The notes beneath the pieces were generated by a model, which saw only the letters and a program-made list of their open reading frames with translations, had not been told where the DNA came from and searched no databases. Shown here in pieces: positions 1 to 13,052 of a DNA stretch of 64,000 bases (position 1 is its first letter; each line of letters begins with the position of its first letter). The stretch comes from Cadophora sp. MPI-SDFR-AT-0126 (lineage: Eukaryota; Ascomycota; Leotiomycetes; Helotiales; Ploettnerulaceae). Position numbers and translations under genes: made by a program. The DNA is taken from contig JAGMVK010000005.1 in assembly GCA_020747065.1 (NCBI GenBank), forward strand, positions 1,612,001-1,676,000, given 5' to 3'.

Positions 1-178
1 TTCAGCGCCTTTGTCGGAGTTGCGGACGATGGCTGTATATTCGTATTCTGGGTGCGCTTGTTGAAGAGCGTAGAGAACGTCCCCGCCAATATACCCAGTG
101 GTTCCTGTGCTGAAAGACCTATCAGCTCTTCATTCATAGACAACACGGCTGATTGACTTACATGAATATCTTCGTCAT
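1..178 (-). CDS. NAD(P)-binding Rossmann-fold dehydrogenase/epimerase, 5' end only
   Basis: The gene runs off the left edge, so only the first two exons are seen. Exon 1 is tiny (162-178, ATG at 178-176) and ends at a GTAAGT donor. Exon 2 begins at 109 after a CAG acceptor. Spliced, the N-terminus reads MTKIFITGTTGYIGGDVLYA and continues to the edge with a basic-aromatic stretch. The TGxTGYIGG motif close to the N-terminus is the dinucleotide-binding loop of the extended/atypical short-chain dehydrogenase families (NmrA-like, epimerases, cinnamoyl-CoA-reductase-like). Which of these it is, and its substrate, cannot be told from about 40 residues. The divergent space to its right (179-1085) would hold its promoter. 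Confidence 0.75.
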
Positions 179-1085
179 TTCGAGATTCGATACTTTCGCG
201 AGATTTTTCAACTTGGGCTGGAATGAATCTTGATGATCGTTAAGTATTGGTGGGTGGATAAACACTGATCAGTTAAAGCGGGGCAGCAATGACGATATCA
301 CACTTTAGGACCCCAATGATATACTATACCCAATCCAGAAGGAAGCAGGGAACGATTGCCTTAATTGCCTACAAAACGTATTTTGGCGTCACTAAAATTG
401 GAAGCTTTTATGATAGCTTCTCTGCATCTACATTGTCCAGCTACTTTTTGAAAAGTTGGTCGACCACAACTTCACTTGTCTTTTTAAAATACTCAAATTA
501 CGAGTACATCGCAGCGGAGGGCGTTTCCACCACACCATTTCCAAGAACCAGAATGAATCCCATTGGCATGCAACAATTGCCATTTATTGGAATTTGCTTC
601 AATAATAGCGTAGCTCTCACCTGAAATTCCGAACCCCCCCCCTTTTCTTTGACCTCGATTCGCATGTCAGCACAAGCGAGGCTACTGAAGTATTTATATC
701 TTAAACAACAAATCAGCCTGACTTGTGCAGCGCAAAACCTTGTTTTGAACATTACACTATCACTCCTGAAGGAAGACAATGTAGCAGCCGGATTTCCCTT
801 CTCTTCCTCGTGTACCTCTTTCGAATTCAGACGTCGCTTCGTAGCTTGTGAGTTGGACATTCTTCACAATTTGAAATGCTACAAGGATGCGTGAATGCCA
901 AGAGATACCGCATGGTGTCTTCCGCAGTAGATTCTGCGACAAGATAGGATTCGCGATCTCCACTCTCCACCAATTCATCCGTCTCCCTTACCTTGGCTGT
1001 TCAGCGGCGAGCCTTTCAATGCTTCGATCCGGGAAGTGGATGGAATTCCCCGCACACTAAACCTTTTACCAAGCGCTCTGAACTA
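179..1085. other. intergenic, no supported gene
   Basis: Stretch between the Rossmann-protein start and the 2EXR-gene stop. Short open frames occur on both strands (for example 289-624 + and 498-860 -), but they overlap one another, show no recognisable motif and have poor coding character. I see only promoter sequence of the left gene and 3' sequence of the right gene. Confidence 0.6.
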
Positions 1086-1900
1086 TCATAAATCAGTTCG
1101 ACGATCCAAACAACTGCTAGATATTCTCACCATCTCAAGAACCGCCACAGCATACTCATGGAATTCTGCTTCACCAAATGTCCATCCCTTCTTCTTCGAC
1201 GGCTCCACATACGTCACATTAATAACCATCTTCTCTAGAGCACATGTCACATCCCAGATACGTATCAGATATTCTATGGCTGTCGGGCAGTCTTTAGCGT
1301 TGGCACATTGCCATGATGTGTAGACTAATTCGATGTCAAAAGTCACAAATCTGAGTCTTTCGAGAGTGGCATCGCTGAAGAATTTCTTCATGTTCTTTGA
1401 ATCAAGATGGAGTTGTCGTAGCATTGGTGAGTTGATAATGAGTGGAGTCTTGTAAAGGATTGAAAGAGCCTCAGAGCTTATTTGTCGGTTGACGAGGAAG
1501 ATAGATAGCGTGCTCAACGAGCCGGAATATGTTTTGGAGACGAGGCTCTGAATACAAAATTAGTATGATATATAGAGTGTCAATGTGTGCTGCTGGATCA
1601 AGAGACAAGGAGCACGGTTCAGTTCTAGCATCCTAAGGGAGTGAGTGGATATGTGGGCTAGAAAGGACATACTATGTCTACCGATATCGATGGATTTTCA
1701 CATCCTTTGTCACGAAAGTTCTGGTCTAAACTCTCAGGGAATCTGCTGGCTGGAACAGTTGGCCAAGCGACTGCGTATTCGTATATTCTGTTCCGGAGTT
1801 CCGCTGGAAGGGCGAGAAATGGAAATGTGCGGGGTGACGATAATGTCGGGGGTCCGATTCCCTGGCAAGTCTCTGAAGCCAGAAGCCACTTGGATACCAT
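1086..1900 (-). CDS. 2EXR-domain (F-box-like N-terminus) protein, 229 aa
   Basis: Two exons: 1673-1900 (ATG at 1900) and 1086-1547, with a GTATGT donor and TTCAG acceptor; phases match (76 + 154 codons). The N-terminal half holds FLALPAELRNRIYEYAV, the signature LPxELRxxIYxYA opening of the 2EXR domain that is greatly expanded in Pezizomycotina. The second exon begins with a typical LVxRQISSEALSILY segment of the same family. 2EXR proteins are of unknown function, although their N-terminus resembles an F-box and substrate-adaptor roles have been suggested. No membrane segment or signal peptide is evident. The single intron is 125 nt, longer than most here, and could hide another small exon. 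Family call is firm; function is not. Confidence 0.8.
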
Positions 1901-2818
1901 GCTTAGAATTGCGATGTACTGTAAGATTGTAGTGGGTTTGATTAGTAGTCCATCGATGTAAGATGCTTCGATGAGATCATCTTGAATACAAGTAGGATAT
2001 CGAGTTCATCTCGGCGTCTCCAGTTTTAGTAACATGAGTGAGGAGATCACAAATCCGGACTTCTCGGAGCTAATTTTCACCGAACATCTAACCGACCTGC
2101 CTGCCAACCCCGCAGAGCAAGCGGCCGCTTCGTTTCCCCAGATCAGGATCGTGGAAACATAAATCCGGACCGAATATATGCCGATGAATCAGGGGTAAAA
2201 GATCTCGGCACCTCCAAATACCTTCCCGGTTTCGGAAAGATCTCAGCCATTCCCGCCGCCAAAGTGGTATGAAGAGGCTGACAATCAGTACAATTGGTGG
2301 GTTTCATTTTCAACATCAAGGACCAATCCCTCCTGGTGCAGTCTTGACTCTCCAGGGTCTCCTGCAGCTAAATTGCAAAGCTGCATCTGAAAAATTCAAG
2401 GAGCCGTTCATCCCAGCTATCAATCTCTCGCTGCTCCTCCCGAACATAACCCCCATCCTCCTCTCCACCACTCACATTTACCCCTCGAACACCCCCAACA
2501 TACCCCAAGCCGGCAGCTGCATATGACCCTGCCTCATCTGACTCGATATCAGCAAGGACAGCCCGGCACATCGACCTCCATCCTCCGCATTCGCATTTGG
2601 CATAAGCTTACTTTTCGATGAACCTTGCCGCCAAGATCGACATAGAAACTCAATCTTTCCAAATCACGTCTTAAGAACTCGAGCTTCCCCTTCCCTTCAA
2701 AATGTGGCAGCTCCCCCCCTCTTTTTCAAAGCTCTCTCTCCTTCCTCCCCTTCTTCGCTCCCTGGGTTTCCACAGCTCGCTCGCTTGTCAGGATCAGAGT
2801 ACCTGTGTAGTAGAAAGT
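1901..2818. other. divergent intergenic region with a 12-bp palindrome
   Basis: Space between two divergent starts (2EXR protein and lactonase-like protein). It contains the perfect palindrome AAGCGGCCGCTT at 2119-2130 and pyrimidine-rich stretches from about 2640 up to the lactonase gene. An in-frame ATG at 2702 would add 39 residues to the lactonase-like protein but would destroy its signal peptide, so I treat 2702-2818 as leader. Confidence 0.5.
2119..2130. promoter_or_regulatory. 12-bp palindrome around GCGGCCGC in a divergent promoter
   Basis: AAGCGGCCGCTT reads identically on both strands. It contains the CGGCCG core that fungal Zn2Cys6 regulators can bind as abutting CGG/CCG triplets. 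The same 8-mer recurs in two other divergent promoters of this window (7170-7177, 59686-59693). The regulator is unknown. Confidence 0.35.
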
Positions 2819-4109
2819 ATGCGTTTCTCTCAGATACCCCTGGGTGGTCTTGTGACATCTACTGTTGCTGCTGTTGCCACCACCAACCTTTTCGTATCCT
2901 CTTATTCAGGGACGATCTCTACCCTGCTGCTGAGTCCGGAAGCAATTGGAGGATACTCCCTGAAAACTGTTTCGGTCAATACCGTTGCTCAGACCAGCCC
3001 TTCGTGGTTGACCAGAGATGAGCTGAATGGAGTTGTATATTCGACTGACGAGGGTTTCTTTGGACCAAATGGCTCTGTGTCTGCATATTCGTCGTCTGAC
3101 TCTGGCGAATTGAGTTTATTGGGCCGCTCTATATCTGTCGGTGGACCTGTGAGCTCTGTTGTTTACAATGGTGGAAAGGGCCTAGCTCTGGCACACTAGT
3201 AAGTTTGATCGAAAAAGTCTCTACTACTTTGATATTGACAGCGGTACAGTTCAGGTTCAGCAGTATCAAGCTGGTCCATCCGCGCAAACGGAACACTCGG
3301 CCCCCTCCAAGCCTTGACCTTCAAGCTCACAGCCCCCGGCACCAATCCAGCACGACAAGATGCCCCTCACCCCCACCAAGCGCTCGTCGACCCAACAGAC
3401 AGTTTTATAGTTGTGCCCGATCTGGGCGCGGACCTCGTCCGTGTCTTCAGCATCGACAAAGCCAGCAGTCTCCTCACAGAATCGACATCATTCTCGACGC
3501 CCCCTGGCTCCGGCCCACGACATGGCGCATTCTTGAAAGCGGATTGCGGAACTACGTATTTCTTCTTGATTTCTGAGCTGTCAAATACGATTGCGAGTTA
3601 CAAGGTCACGTATGACGAGAAGAGCTTGAGTTTTGAGGAAGTGTTTATTAGTGGGACTTACGGTCCTACGGCGACGCCAGAGGGGGCTGCTGCTGCTGAA
3701 GCTCTTATAAGCGTGCGTATCTCATGAACTCCCCTGAGTAATTTTTAGGCTTACAGAGAGTGCAAAGCCCGACCACAAATTCCTGGTCACCTCCTCCCGC
3801 AACGCCACACTCTTCGACATCGACAATTTCGATCCCACCAATAGCACCAAGATTCCATCCGACACGCTCCAAACGTGGGCCATTGATGACGCTACGGGAA
3901 AGCTATCGTTCACGCAGCTTGCCCCAGCGGGAGGGAGATTCCCGAGACAGTTTTCGCTTAACAGGGCGGGGACGTTGGCGGCTGTGGGTTTGCAGAGTGA
4001 TAGTCGGGTGGTAATTTTGCAGCGGGATGTGAGCAGTGGGAAATTTGGGGATTTTGTAGCGTCGGTTGATGTTGCTGGGGAGATTACGAGCGTCATTTGG
4101 GCCGAGTGA
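2819..4109 (+). CDS. secreted lactonase-like 7-bladed beta-propeller protein, 397 aa
   Basis: Three exons: 2819-3198, 3250-3712 and 3759-4109 (phases sum to 398 codons). Start 2819 is chosen because it gives a classical signal peptide (MRFSQIPLGG followed by a hydrophobic TSTVAAVATT run); an upstream in-frame ATG at 2702 is an alternative. The mature protein has repeated propeller strands: an N-terminal LFVSSYSGTISTL blade, the WLTRDELNGVVYSTDE segment, HPHQALVDPTDSFIVVPDLG, then PRHGAF and SxAKPDHKFLVTSSRN. This matches the family of 6-phosphogluconolactonase-like lactonases (Pfam PF10282) related to carboxy-cis,cis-muconate cyclase. In fungi many members are secreted and of unproven substrate, so true 6-phosphogluconolactonase activity should not be assumed. 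Polyalanine/glutamate residues occur near the end of exon 2. Confidence 0.85.
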
Positions 4110-4271
4110 GCGCTTGGATATGTGCTATTTGTTTTGGATATGCAAAGTTAGAATAAAGACCGCTTTAGAGTCAGTAGATCAAAGACTCATCAGGGTACTG
4201 ACATTGGATAACATGGATGAGAAACTAAGATATCTTGGATCAAATGTCTATATTCATATTCAAAACAGTCG

Positions 4272-7057
4272 CTAGCGTTCTTCTAGTTCTACACCCTGGT
4301 CGACGTCCACGTCATCCTCTGTCCCATCCATCATATACGATGTAGGTCCTGTATGACCATGAGGTGGCGACCTCGCTAAATCGACGCTTCCCCCTAACCT
4401 GATCTTTCCTCTCGAAACATGATGCACCTGATCTGATAACCAACCCGCACCTTTCTTAATCACTCCCCAAAGGCGTTCCTGACTCTCCACCAGATGCCTA
4501 TCATCCCTTGGGTTCTCACTGGCTTCTACCTTGAATTGATACTTCAAGCAATCCTTGACGGTCACCAGACCGGTGAGCTTCCCATGGTATTCAATGAGAA
4601 TCACTCTTGGTCCAATCTTACGGAATAGTTCCATGACTGTTTCTAGTGGCAATCGAGGATGCACAGTGACAGGTGTCGGATCTATAAATCGACTGAAGTC
4701 GACGGATGAAGACGCCATCGCATCGAAAGACGTTGGTGGATGACCTGAGATTGCGGGTGTTGCTGGTGTTGAGCCTCCTCGTGATATCGGCAAGCTGAAA
4801 TAGCACTTTGCTGTCGAGCTGATTGATCTTTCTCTTTTAACACGATCAATGGCATACCGTAATTCGGTTCGTCCAATGTAACCAACGAGTATTTTTGATG
4901 CTCTATCCTCAACTATCGGAAACCCTTGATACTTGTCTTCACGGAGCAATTGCTCAAGGTGCTTCATAGTCAGGTCCGTGGTGGGTAGTGCCACGACGTC
5001 GCTTGTCATGACTTGGGAGACCGGAACATCAAAGATGTGGTCTTCTTTGTTATCCAAAAATGGAAAGCCGCTGAAATAGATCATCCTATCAGCGATTCCT
5101 CCTTTCCCAAAGAGTTCGCTGACTGCTTTGGTGACACCAACAACTACCATTGTTGGTAAAATATAAGTTAGAGCTCCAGTAAGCTCGAACATGATGACCA
5201 CCACAGATACTGTGATGTGCATGATACCGCTCAAAGCTGCGGCCGCTCCGAGGAATGCATATGTTCCAGGAGTGATGCAGGGAACATCCGGCTGACAAGC
5301 TGAGAAGAATACTGATGTCGGGTAGGCTTCGTGAAGGGCCTGCACCAGAATACCAATTGTTCTCCCAAACGAAGCTCCAATTGCCATAGACGGCACGAAA
5401 ATACCAGCGGGGACTTTACATCCGTACGAAATGATGACTAGAAATATCCGAAGGATTGTCGCTAGTGTAAGAGACGTGACCATTCTCCACCTGTTCTCTC
5501 GGTCACATAGCCCATTGTAATCCTCAGCCCCCTCACACTCCAAAAATAAGATCTCCATACTCTCCGTCATATCAATTCGGAGAAACATGTTCGGATAGCA
5601 AATGATTGCTGTCCCTGTCGCCAATACTGTAGCTTCGAGGATAGCGTATTTGGTGAGATACTTCTTGCGGAACGCCTGCGCCCTTAAATTCCACTTTATG
5701 ACAAACGCGCCATACAAGCCTCCAAATATTCCAATGATGATGTAAAACACAACCTCGAAAAAGTGCCATGACCGATCGTAGTGGACCTGGAACATGACAA
5801 GCTGTCCTGTCCTGAAAGGATTCATCGCAGATAGCACGGCCGTGGCGACTAAAGCGCAAAAGTAACTCCTCCACATCGTCTTCAGTGGAAAGTAGGAGGA
5901 CATCTCCTCGAGTGAGAAAAGGACGCCTCCAATGGGACTTCCGAAAGCTACTGCAACCCCAGCAGCAGCACATGCGCTCAGAATTTCGCGAGTCTTCGAA
6001 GCGCTTCGTTTGTACTTCTCAAAAAGCCTTGAGATGACATTGCCAGTGCAAACAGCATAATGCACACTCGGGCCTTCTTTGCCGACTGATAGACCAGACG
6101 CAATAGCAAGAGGCAATGCAACTGACTTGATGACCAGAGTCCAGAACCCGAGGAAACCTTTCATAACGAATCCAGCTATGATGCACTTGATCTCCGAAAT
6201 CCCTGATCCCGCCGCGTATGGAGCGAAAGATCTGACTAGACTTGCTGAAGTCAACGCGAATATTGTCTGCCATCGTCAGTAACGGTATGCACTGGTAGTC
6301 GTTGAGGGGCTCTACAGCAAACATAATATATAAAAAGTAGTTGACTAGGGCGAGGGAGCTCCATCGGTGCCATTCATCGCAGCCTACTCTCTGTTAGCCA
6401 TAGGGACCTTTCGTTCATGGTAACCCGTACCATTGTCTTCTCCCCAACAGCAAAAGCTCTCATTTAGGTAGAAGGCCGTCTTGCAGTACCCCAGCTTCAC
6501 GTCAGAAAGCCACTCCGTGATTATATTGAGAAATGCCGCATTCAATCCAATGGCCGCGCCTATGCTAGATCAGCAGTGGTCCATCAAATGAAGAGTCTGT
6601 AGCTACCAATTAACGTAACCACAATCCACCCTTGAGCTGCCTCATATGATTCCCCAAGCTTGTATCTCCAACCGGCATGGCCTCCTCTTTCAAAGAATCC
6701 AGCTGTTTCTTTCCGCCGTACCTTCCTCCGTAGTTGTTCTTTCGCTGCATCTTGCACCCAATCTGTTGGTCGATCGTCAGCTTGTGCTGTCGCATCCCGG
6801 CGGACTCGAAGTACCTATTGTGGTAAAATCCTGGTCTCAATTAGCGTCATTCGATTCTCCGGAAACATAAAAATATGCGCGCATACCTCATATCTCTTGA
6901 TCTTCTCAATTTCCTCGTCTATCTGGTGTTCGGCATTTGTAGGTGCAGTCGCAGCCTCGCCATGCTCAGCATTCGAAATCGCGGAGGACAGCCGCGAGGT
7001 GACGGTTGGACGTTGGCGCGGAGCAGGCAGTGATACGGAGGATGATCGGGAGTTCAT
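4272..7057 (-). CDS. CLC-family chloride/proton transporter, 844 aa
   Basis: Six exons: 6887-7057, 6815-6830, 6607-6762, 6431-6559, 6316-6383 and 4272-6266; lengths sum to 845 codons with consistent phases. Exon 2 is a 16-nt micro-exon. The cytosolic N-terminus carries the fungal CLC hallmark YEDFTTIDWVQDAAKEQ. The core shows GSGISE (chloride-site loop), GKEGPSVH with the gating glutamate, GxFxP-type KVPAGIFVPSMAIGASFGR, and a glutamate in AILEATVL at the position of the proton glutamate of exchangers. Two CBS domains follow (VSQVMTSDVVALP.., PTPVTVHPRLPLETVMELFRK), then an acidic tail. Together this suggests a Golgi/endosomal or vacuolar Cl-/H+ exchanger of the Gef1/CLC-A group; the direction of use and location are inferred. 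It is head to head with the ABC transporter gene, 554 bases apart. Confidence 0.93.
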
Positions 7058-7611
7058 GGCCTTTTACGAGCCAGATACATTCTCCTGATCTGTCAAATGC
7101 TAGGAGAATCTTCGACATAAGATGCACGATGATGGATGGACTGCACTGGGGCTGGGCTGGATCGTCAACGCGGCCGCTAACGGTGCCAAGCTGATGAGGT
7201 CCAGACGCACCTCGACCAACGAGAAACTTTGTCTATTTGGACTCTATGTATGGAGAAGTATCTGTGACTTACAGCAGACTTCGAAGTGCTGACTGCTCTC
7301 AAAAACTTGCACGCGTCCGATGGCTGGCAAGATATGTCGGATTAGTTATTTCTTGTCGATTCCGGCTGGAGACTGTTACGCGGATAAGAATGTTCATCAC
7401 CTTCCTCATTTGTCAACTCGGTTGGCGTATGAGAATGGCAATGTGCTGTGAGACTGACGCGTGCAGGTGCTTCTGGATGGCTGCCTGTTGGTTGCGGCAC
7501 AGCGATCTCATACAATGTTAAACGTTATTTTATCTGCTTCTCATGCTGATCCTCGGTCACAACTCCTGCACATGCTATTGCCTGTACATTGTACGTGTTG
7601 ATTATACAGCC
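7058..7611. other. divergent promoter region between CLC and ABC transporter genes
   Basis: 554 bases between the two start codons. It contains GCGGCCGC at 7170-7177. Short frames here (for example around 7237-7521) lack family motifs and are not supported as genes. Confidence 0.5.
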
Positions 7612-10600
7612 ATGGAATTCTCAGGTTGTCTGAATGATGAGGCAATGGGACCAGCCGTTGAAGGTTGCAGGGGCAATTTCGATTTCACAATCAAGTTCGA
7701 GAGAATCTTTTTTATGCTTGTTCCGACTACTATTTTCATCACAGTATGCATTCCGCGCATCTTATACCTTATCCATCGACCGGTCGTCGTATATGGCGGC
7801 AAATTGATACAGGTCACAAAATTGGTAGGCAGATTTGCGGGTGTCTAACGAGAGACGTACATCTTGCTGACTGTTCCTCAACTCAAGGTCATCATTGCAG
7901 TATTTGGGTTTCTTCAGCTCGCCTTGTTGGTGCTGTCAATCGTCAGAGCCAGGAGACTCGAGGCATTTCTCATCTCTACCTCGGCCATTACTTTGATGTC
8001 GACCCTGTGCATTTCAGTCCTCTCGTACCTCGAGCATTCACGATCACCTAGACCACCAATTGTACTAAACGCTTATTTGTTTCTCACCATACTCCTAGAT
8101 ATCACACAGACCCGCACATTGTGGCTTGCTTCAGCCAGCCCTGATGAAATCACCTTCGCACGCATGTTCACCACCGCGGTAGTGGTCAAAGTTCTCATCA
8201 TTATCCTCGAGTCTCAGCAAAAGACGCGATGGCTCCGATGGGACACGAAAGAGCATAGCCCAGAAGAAACAAGTGGCCTGTATAGTCTTGGAGCATTTGC
8301 ATGGCTGAATCGACTATTCTTGAGGGGGTATACCAAAGTATTGACTGTCGAGGACCTCTACCCATTGGATCAATCATTGGCCTCGAATGTCTTACAATTC
8401 AAGCTCTCTAGCTTTATGGATAAGACGCCCAGGAATCGCAAACATGGTCTTGCTAAAGCAACTGCCAAAGCTTTGGCTATTCCGCTTCTTTTGCCCATTG
8501 GGCCTCGCATTGCTCTAGGCGCTTTTCAGTTCTGCCAGCCTTTTCTCCTCAATTCCCTGTTGAGCTTTCTCCAACAAGCGTCAGGAGAGGTATCGCGGAA
8601 TCATGGCTATGGTCTCATCGGCGCTACGGCGTTGATTTACACGGGTATTGCGTCATCGAGAGCAATTTATTGGTATCTGCAAGAACGAGCTTTATATACA
8701 ATGCGAGGAGCTCTAGCTACCGCCATATACCGAAAGACGATTGAAGCCAAGCTATCTGCTGCTGATGACTCTGCGGCTCTGACTTTGATGAGCGCAGACG
8801 TTGAGAGAATCATTCGAGGTCTTCTCAATATCAATGAACTTTGGGCAAACACTCTAGAAGTCGCTTTCGCTTCCTGGCTGCTTTCCCGCCAGATCGGCGC
8901 AGCTTTCGTTGCACCGTTGATTGTTGTTGCCTGCTGTGTACTTCTTTCGACTTTCGTGTCACGGCTCACAGGCCCTCGTCAAAAGGCATGGATGGAGATA
9001 ATTCAGAAAAGAGTTGTGAGTTGTTGCGTGCCTACTTTTCGGTGCCCAAGGTCCCACAAGGACTGCTATGGAATACCTTGAAAAAGTACTGGGGACAACA
9101 CAAATAATACAAATGCTGACTTCCGGTTTATCTAGGGCTTGACGTCGAACATCATTGGACAAATGAAACACCTCAAGATATCCGGTCTGGTTGGTCCAGT
9201 CGAAGAATCCATTCAGCAGATGCGAGATGATGAATTGAGGATAGGTGCTCGGTTTCGAATGATCCTGACCTGGTCTGTTATCATTGGATACTCACCGTTG
9301 TGTATTTCTCCGGTGGTTACTTTTGCGTTCGCTGGGCGAAGTCTTGATGTCACTACAATCTTCACCACGATGTCGTACCTGCTTCTGTTAGCGAACCCTC
9401 TGGCAACCCTTTTCCAGATGATCCCCGGATTCAACGCCGCTTTCACTTGCCTGACTCGCATTCAGGTCTTCCTGGAGAAGGAGTCGCAGGTCGACTTCAG
9501 GACTTCGACGCTGAATCAGAACATCGGTGCTCCTACCACCGAGGGCAAAGACAAGAGTGCTCTACCCAGCCCAATACTAACAATTTCAGAAGGTAATTTT
9601 GGGTGGGAGAAGGATAAGATGGTTCTCCAGGATATCAATATCCGGATTCCAGCATCACGCTTGACTGTTATCATTGGCCCCGTCGCGTCAGGAAAGTCAA
9701 CTTTGTGCAAGGTCATCCTTGGTGAGGCTCCCATTGCACAGGGAAAGGTAATCATAACATCACTTCTTGGAAAGGTTGGCTTCTGTGATCAAACGCCATA
9801 TCTATCAAATGCGACTATTCGAGAAAACATCATTGGATTTTCCGCTTTCGAAGAAGCACGATACCAGGAGGTCATTAGGGCCTCTATGCTTACATCAGAT
9901 CTGGCAGGACTGCCACGGGGAGATCATACCAAAGTAGGCAGCAAGGGCATAACACTTAGTGGAGGACAAAAAAGTCGAGTCTGTATTGCTCGAGCACTGT
10001 ATATTGACTCTAGCTTTCTGGTGTTCGACGACATTTTGAGTGGACTAGATGCCGACACTGAGGAACATGTTTTCAACAAAGTTTTTTCGCCTACGGGACT
10101 GATTCGACAGAAGAACGCCACGGCTATACTTTGTACGCATTCCGTTAGGCATTTACCTTCTGCCGACCATATCGTTGCTCTCGGCGCAGACGGCAGGGTA
10201 GTCGAACAGGGGACGTTCCAGGAACTCATGTCTAATCAGTCTGGATATGTGCACAGCCTCGGTGTCAAAGAAAATAAAAAAGAAAGTTCTGGTCATAGCG
10301 TATCTACAACCGAAGACAGTGACGCGTGCGGTACTCAGCAACCCCAGATTCTTACTTCAGAGATGGCGGTGCCGAGTTCTAAGGGCGACCAGGGTCGGAT
10401 TCTGGGAGATGCCACTGTGTACCGCCACTACTTCTCCCGCGTCAATCCATGGAACATCACTGCAATAGTGGCCCTTTCCCTTGGGTGGGGATTTTTCTGC
10501 AACTTTAGTATAATTTGGCTCAAATTTTGGTCTGACGATATCACATCCGTCCACCCTTCACACGATACTTCTTTTTACATTGGGCTGTACTCATTATTTC

Positions 10601-12481
10601 AAGCCTCAACACTTTTGTCCCTTTTTGGAGTCTGCTTAGTAGTATTGATTGCCACTATTCAAGTCTCAGGCTCGAGAATTCATAAGGAGGCTCTCTCGAC
10701 AGTCATCAATGCGCCCCTCAAATTCTTCACCACTACCGACACTGGAGTTGTTACAAACTTGTTTTCTCAGGACCTAACGCTGATTGATGGTTCGCTCCCA
10801 ATGGCTTTGCTGAATACCTCTGTCGTCTTTGCGGAATGTATTGGAGTGGCTGCTGTCATCGCCACATCATCTCCGTACCTCATCATCACGTATCCCTTCT
10901 TGGTCGCTACACTTTGGGGCATTCAGAAGTTCTATTTGCGCACATCTCGCCAGATTAGATTACTGGATCTGGAAGCTAAAAGTCCACTCTAGTATGTCTA
11001 TACAATTTTCATTACTTAACTCGCATATAAACTACTTTTCTTCAAGCCGTCGATAATTTGCTTCATGCCGGATATTCTCGCCGTCGGGGGCAACGCTAAT
11101 GAGTGATAGCACACACTTCATTGATACCATGAAAGGCCTTGCTACCTTTCGCGCCTTTGGCTGGAGTTCAGATGGAATTACACTCAACAACGTCCTTCTA
11201 GACACCTCACAGAGACCTGCTTACCTGTTGGCTATGATTCAGCGCTGGCTCGGCTTCACCCTGCAGCTCGTCGTCGCGGGTCTAGCTTTGGTATTCGTGA
11301 CGCTCGCAACACAATTGCGTTCCAACACGGCGTTCACGGGTGCCAGTTTGATCACTCTAATGTCTTTTGGTGATCAACTGTCTCACCTTGTGGAATCATA
11401 CACCATGCTCGAGACTTCGATCGGAGCAGTTAGCCGACTCAAAACATTCAGCGATAAAGTTGTATCCGAAAATTTGGAGCAAGAAAATGTGGTACCGCCC
11501 CGCGCATGGCCGCTGAAGGGCAGCATTGAGATAAATGGTGTCTCGGCATCATATGAGTAAGTCTGTCTGCTTGGAGAAAAGTGCTTGGAGAAACGGTGAT
11601 CTGGAACTGACAATACCCAGTAATGTTGACCTGGCAGGGAATTTAAGCGAGGGCAGTGACACCGACCGCGCAAGCTCAGCAAATCTCGCAATCAAGAATA
11701 TGAGGCTCACCATAGCCCCTGGTGAGAAACTTGCTATTTGTGGTAGTAGTGGAAGGTACTAAACCTGATAAAAGAATCATTTTCGGGCGTATTGCTAACT
11801 TGAAACAGCGGCAAATCATCCACTATTCTACTTCTCCTCAAGATCCTCGACCCTCTTTCTTCAACCGCACAAAACATCACAATCGACTCAATTCCACTCC
11901 ATAAAATCGATCGCCAAATTCTACGTCAGCGCATCATTGCCATTCCGCAGGACCCTGTCTTCCTCCCTGACGGCACTTCTTTCCAAGAGAATCTGGATCC
12001 CTATGCCACAACTACCGAATCTGAATGCCGTGCAGTCGTTGAAACTGTGGGACTTTGGGCTTTCGTAGAAGATCGCGGCGGTCTTGCCTCGGGCATGTCA
12101 TCGGACACACTCTCTGCAGGACAGAAACAGCTTTTCAGCCTGGCACGTGCTATCTTAAGGGCACGGATCCGGGCGCGAGAACGAATCATCGAGTTTGGTG
12201 AGAAGGGTCCTGGAGCAGCAGAGGGAGGTATCTTGTTATTGGACGAGGTTAGTTCGAGTGTAGATCAAGACACCGATCGCGCGATGCAGAAAATCATCCG
12301 GGAAGTATTCAAAGCGTATACGATAGTGATGGTAAGCCATCGATTGGAGATGGTCATGACTTTTGATACAGTCGCTGTGATGGAGAAGGGAGAGGTTGTA
12401 GAGACGGGTCCGCCGATAGAATTGGTGGAAAAGGAAGGTGGGAGATTCAGGGAATTATGGTTGGTTGGTAAGAAGGCATGA
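7612..12481 (+). CDS. ABCC (MRP-type) ABC transporter, 1483 aa
   Basis: Six exons: 7612-7824, 7888-9015, 9136-10991, 11110-11556, 11621-11755 and 11809-12481; phases sum to 1484 codons. The layout is TMD0, TMD1, NBD1, TMD2, NBD2. The N-terminal hydrophobic region (residues ~35-200) is TMD0. NBD1 has Walker A GPVASGKST, signature LSGGQKSRVCIARA and Walker B FLVFDDILSGLD, where aspartate replaces the catalytic glutamate. NBD2 has Walker A GSSGSGKSS assembled across the last intron, signature LSAGQKQLFSLARA and a canonical LLLDEVSSSVD. Degenerate NBD1 with active NBD2 is typical of the MRP subfamily. Such pumps sit in the plasma or vacuolar membrane and export conjugates, drugs or secondary metabolites; the substrate here is unknown. 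No biosynthetic genes flank it. Confidence 0.93.
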
Positions 12482-13052
12482 TAGCATGTTATTGAGGGAT
12501 GCGGATGACGGGTACATTATTTAACTTTATTCTATGCTATGCTCAATCTATCGGGAATACAGAAACTCTTTTCAGAGGCATAACCTAATCAAAATAACCA
12601 TGATTAAGAAAACTTCATTCACGAATCAAGTAACCTCGAAGTTTCTGAACGGCGATATATATTTGGTTCAGGAGTTCAGGAAAGAATAGTCCAATACTAT
12701 CATGGAAGATATATATTCTTACTCGAATTCAAGTAAATACTTGAGAGCTCCCCAATGCTGCCACCGCATTTAGTGCTGCCGACCAAGAACAATCAAACAG
12801 CGCCGGAAACTAGATACTCTAGCTCGTGATCAATTGAAGACAAAATCAGACCACATGCCGTGACTTCATTTTCTGGCACCTTATGAGTTAAATTTTCATA
12901 GGTGACATGTTCATTAGCCTTGCCTCAACTGCCCTACTTCATCAAGAATAGATCACTGTGTCAACAAAATAAAAGCAGAGCCGACGCCTCTCGAAGCTGC
13001 AATAAGACAGATACCCGGTGGCTCCTCTGCACAAAAAGGGACAAGTTTTTTT
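12482..13052. other. convergent 3' intergenic region
   Basis: AT-rich space between the ends of the ABC transporter (+) and the C2-domain gene (-). No motif-bearing frame or RNA gene was recognised. Confidence 0.6.
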